NCBI GenBank assembly: GCA_017880825.1
Contig: JADGRN010000038.1
Span: forward strand, 1 to 9,888
Origin: Methylophilaceae bacterium
Lineage (GTDB): Bacteria > Pseudomonadota > Gammaproteobacteria > Burkholderiales > Methylophilaceae
Direction: 5' to 3'
DNA: 9,888 nt
Shown here: positions 6,272 through 9,888 of the stretch, in pieces
Layout of the letters: every line of letters begins with the position of its first letter
Numbering within the stretch: position 1 is the stretch's first letter
Notes under the pieces: generated by a model
What the model was told of the DNA's origin: nothing
The model's input: only the letters and a program-made list of their open reading frames with translations
Database searches by the model: none
Translations under genes and position numbers: made by a program

Positions 6272-7630
6272 ATGAGTGACTCACCATCCAGCATTGGGGA
6301 TGCAGCACAATCAGCTCAATCAGTCACGTTAAAGCAAGCCATGTGGTATTGGCTGAAGCTGGGGTTTATCAGCTTTGGCGGCCCGGCAGGGCAGATAGCC
6401 ATCATGCATCATGACTTGGTAGACAAAAAACGCTGGATTTCGGAGCAGCGTTTTTTGCATGCACTCAACTATTGCATGCTGCTGCCGGGCCCAGAGGCGC
6501 AGCAACTTGCTACTTATATCGGCTGGCTGATGCACCGGACTTGGGGAGGTGTCATCGCTGGTGGCTTGTTTGTTCTACCTTCGCTTTTTATCCTGATTGG
6601 CCTTAGCTGGATATACATGGCCTACGGCAACTTGCCACAAATAGCCGGGGTGTTATATGGCATCAAGCCCGCAGTGGTGGCAATTGTGGTCTTTGCGGCT
6701 TATCGCATTGGTTCGCGTGCGCTCAAGAATGCGGTGCTGTGGGGAATTTCAGCCCTGGCTTTTATAGCAATCGCGGTGTTCAACATCCCTTTCCCTTATA
6801 TCGTACTCGGTGCAGGACTGATTGGTTATCTAGGCAGCCGCATTGCGCCTAGCAAGTTTGTTACCGGAGGTCCGCATCAGTCAAGCAGCAAGCATTTGGC
6901 ACCTGCCATCATCGATGACGATACGCCAACACCGCTACATGCACGTTTCAGCCCCAGGCACATGGTTCGGTTGATCACAATCGGTTTAATTCTGTGGGCT
7001 GGAGTACTTGGTGCTTTGATTGGGTTTTATGGCTGGCAGGGCACGCTGACCCAGATAGGCTGGTTTTTCACCAAGGCGGCATTACTCACTTTTGGTGGTG
7101 CCTATGCCGTATTGCCTTATGTCTATCAGGGCGCGGTACAAACCCACGGCTGGCTTTCTCCGGTACAAATGATTGATGGCTTGGCGCTTGGTGAAACCAC
7201 ACCGGGGCCACTGATTATGGTGGTTGCATTCGTTGGATTTGTCGGTGGCTGGAACCATGCACTGGCTAGCGGCGATCATCTATTTCTTGCCGGTGCAGTG
7301 GCTGCTTCAGTGGCAACTTTTTTCACCTTCCTGCCATCATTCTTATTCATCTTTATTGGCGGGCCACTAGTCGAAGCTACACAAGGAGAGCTCAAATTTA
7401 CCGCACCATTGACGGGCATAACAGCGGCCATAGTGGGTGTCATTCTTAATCTGGCGATGTTTTTTGCCTATCACGTGGTTTGGCCTCAGGGCTGGCACGG
7501 CTCGGCGGATTGGTACTCTGCGCTTTGCGCTGTGGTGGCCTTGATTGCATTATTCCGTTTCAAGCTTGGCATCATCAAGCTGATCGGGATTTTTGCACTG
7601 GCTGGGTTGCTGCACCATCTGATTTTTTGA
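6272..7630 (+). CDS. chrA: ChrA, chromate-efflux transporter (CHR family, two-domain)
   Basis: A 452-residue inner-membrane protein of the CHR family, which exports chromate using the membrane potential and confers chromate resistance. It shows the two homologous CHR halves of long-chain members. The first half has FGGPAGQIA (35-43) and LPGPEAQQLATYIGWL (71-86). The second has FGGAYAVLP (264-272) and GLALGETTPGPL (283-294). A hydrophilic linker (about 195-230, with DDDTPTPLHARFSPRH) joins the halves. About ten or more hydrophobic segments are visible. The ATG at 6272 has no clear Shine-Dalgarno, so the exact start is less certain; the family core begins at about residue 24. It is divergent from the cytochrome b gene. 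No ChrB-type regulator is in the window. Confidence 0.9.
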   Translation: MSDSPSSIGDAAQSAQSVTLKQAMWYWLKLGFISFGGPAGQIAIMHHDLVDKKRWISEQRFLHALNYCMLLPGPEAQQLATYIGWLMHRTWGGVIAGGLFVLPSLFILIGLSWIYMAYGNLPQIAGVLYGIKPAVVAIVVFAAYRIGSRALKNAVLWGISALAFIAIAVFNIPFPYIVLGAGLIGYLGSRIAPSKFVTGGPHQSSSKHLAPAIIDDDTPTPLHARFSPRHMVRLITIGLILWAGVLGALIGFYGWQGTLTQIGWFFTKAALLTFGGAYAVLPYVYQGAVQTHGWLSPVQMIDGLALGETTPGPLIMVVAFVGFVGGWNHALASGDHLFLAGAVAASVATFFTFLPSFLFIFIGGPLVEATQGELKFTAPLTGITAAIVGVILNLAMFFAYHVVWPQGWHGSADWYSALCAVVALIALFRFKLGIIKLIGIFALAGLLHHLIF

Positions 7631-7668
7631 ACCTGTTTTTGCATAATTTTCCACCTTGATATTTTTTA

Positions 7669-7697
7669 TTTTCACTCGCATGGCTTTCGCATATACA
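7669..7697 (+). promoter_or_regulatory. possible promoter of the Yip1-family gene
   Basis: TTTTCA (7669-7674) and TATACA (7692-7697) with a 17-base spacer, in the AT-rich gap after chrA. The match is weak; read-through from chrA is equally possible. Confidence 0.3.
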
Positions 7698-7738
7698 ATT
7701 TCTGAACTTAAAAAGTTTTCAATAAAGGAAGGAATCTG

Positions 7739-8347
7739 ATGAATCCGTTTAAGCTGTTCTGGCTGTTTTTTACACCTACCAAGGCCTGGCAGGAGTTGAT
7801 GCAAGGTCCGCCATCGCTTCATCAATTGTATTTGTTGCATGTAGTGCCTTTTTCTCTGATTCCGCCAGTGATGATTTATATCGCTGGCAACAGGCACAGC
7901 ACACTTTTTTTGGACTTGCTACCAGGCAATAAGCTGGTAATAGTCGCGGTGGCGTTTTTTATCGTGCAATTAGTGGCCGTGCCAGTGATGGCAATGATTA
8001 TCCGGCAGCTGGCAGAAATTATAGAGATACATCCCCCCTATAAGGATGCTTTTATCGTGGCCGCAATAGCACCTACGCCTTTGTGGATGGCGCCTTTATT
8101 CCTGATCGTGCCAGACATTTTGGTCAATATTGCGATCACCTCATGGGCCATGATGGCGTCTGCTGGACTCATCTATTACGGTATTCCGGCGGTATTTAAG
8201 CTCAAGGAACAGGGTCAAGCTTTATTATTGTTCGGTGGCATTCTGATGGCGGGAGTGATCGCTTGGGGTTTCCTTATGGTCTGCACCCTGATGGTTTGGG
8301 GTGCGGTACAAAATCTGCAATTCGCGGCTGGCCAGGTCATACATTAA
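7739..8347 (+). CDS. Yip1-family integral membrane protein
   Basis: A 202-residue polytopic membrane protein resembling the Yip1 domain family of bacteria, which has no defined function there. It opens with the family-typical N-terminus FKLFWLFFTPTKAWQEL, where a P-x-x-AW follows the first amphipathic helix. About five or six hydrophobic segments follow: roughly residues 29-48, 66-88, 103-124, 129-150, 160-182 and possibly one near the C-terminus. The conserved AAIAPTPLWMAPLF segment lies at about 108-121. AAAGGAAGGA at 7724-7733 is a strong ribosome site for the ATG at 7739. It lies 108 bases after chrA in the same direction and may be co-transcribed. A strong terminator follows 18 bases after the stop. 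Confidence 0.75.
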   Translation: MNPFKLFWLFFTPTKAWQELMQGPPSLHQLYLLHVVPFSLIPPVMIYIAGNRHSTLFLDLLPGNKLVIVAVAFFIVQLVAVPVMAMIIRQLAEIIEIHPPYKDAFIVAAIAPTPLWMAPLFLIVPDILVNIAITSWAMMASAGLIYYGIPAVFKLKEQGQALLLFGGILMAGVIAWGFLMVCTLMVWGAVQNLQFAAGQVIH

Positions 8348-8365
8348 GGGCAGCCGGAGTAGTCT

Positions 8366-8390
8366 AAAAGCCACGGAAACGTGGCTTTTT
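8366..8390 (+). terminator. rho-independent terminator after the Yip1-family gene
   Basis: AAAAGCCACG pairs with CGTGGCTTTT across a GAAA tetraloop (8376-8379). The 3' arm runs into five T (8386-8390). The A-rich 5' arm means it could also work in reverse. It separates the chrA/Yip1 genes from srkA. Confidence 0.85.
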
Positions 8391-8420
8391 CTATGACTCT
8401 TACCGACGACCAGCAATCAA

Positions 8421-8445
8421 TGCCCGGATGATTTGCAAGCGGGCA
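8421..8445. repeat. short inverted repeat before srkA
   Basis: TGCCCG (8421-8426) and CGGGCA (8440-8445) are perfect inverted partners around a 13-base loop, just upstream of the srkA start. It has no T run, so it is not a terminator. It may be an operator or chance. Confidence 0.3.
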
Positions 8446-8460
8446 CTGTAGAATGTTGCC

Positions 8461-9444
8461 ATGAATGCTTCTGTTGCACCTTTTGCTGAATTAACCCCGG
8501 ATATTATTCTTGATGCGCTGGACAGCGTGGGTCTGCGTAGTGATGGTCGTCTGCTTGCACTCAACAGCTATGAAAATCGTGTTTACCAAATCGGCATGGA
8601 GCAGGCTACGCCGCTAGTCATCAAGTTTTACCGTCCTGCACGCTGGTCAGATGCAGAAATCCTGGAAGAGCATGCTTTTGTGCAGAGTTTGGCCGAAGCT
8701 GAAATCCCAGTGATACCTGCACTATTGCTAGGCGAAAACAAAACACTACATAATTTTAAAGGTTTTCGGTTTTCGGTGTTTCACAAACACGGTGGCCGCG
8801 CCCCAGAGTTGGATCAGCCTGGAATCCTGGAGTGGATAGGGCGATTTATCGGACGTATCCATGCAATTGGTGCGCTAGATTCTTATAAGGCTCGCCCCGC
8901 ACTGGATATTTCCAGTTTTGGAGTGGAACCCAGCGAATATTTGCTGACCCATGGTTTTATTCCAGCAGATATTGAAGACGTATATCGTGGCGTCGTTAAG
9001 CAGTCACTGGATGGAGTAGAACGTTGTTTCGAGCGGGCAGGAGACATCGCCATGATACGTTTGCACGGTGATTGTCACTTGGGTAATCTATTATGGACGG
9101 ATGACGGCCCACACTTTGTGGATTTCGATGACAGCCGCATGGGACCGGCTGTGCAAGATATATGGATGATGCTTTCAGGTGAACGTGCCGATATGCAGAA
9201 GCAATTGGCGGATTTACTGGCTGGATATGAGTGTTTTTATGATTTTAATCCGCGAGAATTACATCTCGTTGAGGCACTCCGTACTTTGCGATTGATTCAT
9301 TATGCCGCGTGGATAGCCCGCAGATGGGATGATCCGGCGTTCCCGATGGCATTTACCTGGTTCAATACGCAACGCTACTGGCAGGATCGAATTCTAGAAT
9401 TACGCGAACAAATCGCATTAATGGACGAACCGCCGCTGTGGTAA
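8461..9444 (+). CDS. srkA: SrkA (YihE-type) stress-response serine/threonine kinase
   Basis: A 327-residue cytoplasmic kinase of the SrkA/YihE family (choline-kinase/APH fold); the E. coli homologue is 328 residues and protects cells from stress-induced death. Motifs: LNSYENRVYQIG (34-45, the nucleotide-binding loop), VIKFYRP with the likely ATP-binding Lys55, HGDCHLGNLLW (202-212) with catalytic Asp204 and Asn209, and VDFDDSRMGPAVQDIWM (220-236) with the metal-binding Asp221/Asp223 region. Near-identical length to E. coli SrkA and intact motifs indicate a complete, active gene. There is no Shine-Dalgarno before the ATG; TAGAAT at 8449-8454 is a -10-like hexamer so close to the start that a leaderless message is possible. 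It is separated from the upstream genes by the terminator at 8366-8390. dsbA, its neighbour in enterobacteria, is not seen here. Confidence 0.92.
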   Translation: MNASVAPFAELTPDIILDALDSVGLRSDGRLLALNSYENRVYQIGMEQATPLVIKFYRPARWSDAEILEEHAFVQSLAEAEIPVIPALLLGENKTLHNFKGFRFSVFHKHGGRAPELDQPGILEWIGRFIGRIHAIGALDSYKARPALDISSFGVEPSEYLLTHGFIPADIEDVYRGVVKQSLDGVERCFERAGDIAMIRLHGDCHLGNLLWTDDGPHFVDFDDSRMGPAVQDIWMMLSGERADMQKQLADLLAGYECFYDFNPRELHLVEALRTLRLIHYAAWIARRWDDPAFPMAFTWFNTQRYWQDRILELREQIALMDEPPLW

Positions 9445-9495
9445 GGAAACTAATGTTGTAGTTGGGTGTTCAAGTATTTAATACGTTAAGGAATT

Positions 9496-9515
9496 AATTT
9501 TGCAATTTTGCAATT
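9496..9515. repeat. short tandem repeat AATTTTGC x2.5
   Basis: Two and a half copies of the 8-base unit AATTTTGC in the gap between srkA and the convergent gene. It is probably a slippage product; no role is apparent. The rest of 9445-9534 is AT-rich, with no strong terminator seen. Confidence 0.5.
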
Positions 9516-9534
9516 ACTTGCCGTTAAATAACTG

Positions 9535-9888
9535 TTATTTTATTTCAGCTTTAACGCGGTTGTTGTGGACTGGAACTTGTTTTTTCCCTGCCGGATAGTA
9601 GCCAAAGTAAACCACTGAAACACCTGCAATATCATCACAGCCAGCATCCAGAACTTGGCCGCTGTCCATCAAGATGGATCCAGACTTTGTGTATTGATGG
9701 GGTATTCCTATCAGTTTTCCAATCGAGACATTATTTTTGTTCAGCATTGCCACGTGATAGCTCACCCCATCCCAGTCAACGTCTTTCATGCGATTAACGA
9801 TTTTTACAGATACAGGGCAGTCGCCAGAGGATGGTTGTTTGCTTTTCTCAATTTGAATAGTGGCGAGCGGGCCAGTTTTGCTTACATT
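9535..9888 (-). CDS. unknown protein, C-terminal part (gene runs off the right edge)
   Basis: The minus-strand frame is open from the window edge to a TAA at 9535-9537, giving at least 117 visible residues, so the gene's start lies outside. I do not recognise it. The visible part alternates short hydrophobic and polar stretches (CPVSVKIVNRM, VSYHVAMLN, GVSVVYFGYYPAGKKQVPVH), as in an all-beta domain. Two cysteines (in SGDCPVS and AGCDD) could form a disulfide, which would fit a periplasmic or secreted protein. A Met at 9789-9787 could be mistaken for the start, but coding-like sequence continues upstream without a stop. It is convergent with srkA. Confidence 0.55.
   Translation of the reverse strand, partial: NVSKTGPLATIQIEKSKQPSSGDCPVSVKIVNRMKDVDWDGVSYHVAMLNKNNVSIGKLIGIPHQYTKSGSILMDSGQVLDAGCDDIAGVSVVYFGYYPAGKKQVPVHNNRVKAEIK

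Noticed and set aside
5985..6275. 96-codon plus-strand frame before chrA
   Set aside because: It is antisense to the start of the cytochrome b gene, whose conserved RLMHWINV and NAHPHLYWG motifs are on the minus strand.
1..9888. CRISPR array, tRNA or rRNA gene, toxin-antitoxin or phage-defence system
   Set aside because: No regularly spaced repeats, cloverleaf, rRNA-like sequence or characteristic defence proteins were seen.

Overview
The window looks like a chromosomal segment of a betaproteobacterium. The gene types (PilU, a sulfite-oxidase-like enzyme with a b-type cytochrome, ChrA, a Yip1-family protein, SrkA) and the moderate GC content fit Nitrosomonadales/Gallionellaceae-like bacteria. 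This placement is an inference from protein style, not a measured assignment.

Positions 1-719 are an insertion-sequence graveyard. They hold the decayed 3' end of an IS30-family transposase (minus strand) and a 162-bp element bounded by 21-bp perfect inverted repeats that looks like a MITE. Next comes an intact pilU (720-1778) with no pilT in front of it. Eighteen bases after its stop lies a 390-bp internal-deletion derivative of an IS3-family element, which keeps both terminal inverted repeats but only the C-terminal third or so of OrfB. pilU is thus boxed in by mobile-element relics.

Positions 2459-4411 carry three plus-strand genes: a YkgJ-type cysteine-cluster protein, an exported M23 (LytM-like) peptidase, and a 75-residue CxxC/CxxC protein. 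Convergent to these, on the minus strand (6143-4451), is a two-gene redox unit: a cytochrome b561-type membrane subunit, then a Tat-exported, putatively lipidated sulfite-oxidase/MsrP-like molybdopterin protein. The two genes overlap by 4 bases. The cytochrome gene as given is broken: it has two +1 homopolymer frameshifts, and an ATA sits where the start codon is expected. The enzyme downstream is intact, so either the electron-transfer partner has been lost or the sequence has indel errors.

Divergent from that unit are chrA (6272-7630) and a Yip1-family membrane protein (7739-8347), closed by a strong rho-independent terminator. srkA follows (8461-9444). The right edge cuts a minus-strand gene of unknown function (stop at 9535).

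I did not find a convincing undescribed multi-gene system. The points most worth a second look are the broken cytochrome next to an intact molybdoenzyme, the two small deletion-type mobile elements flanking pilU, and the clustering of all suspected indels at homopolymers.
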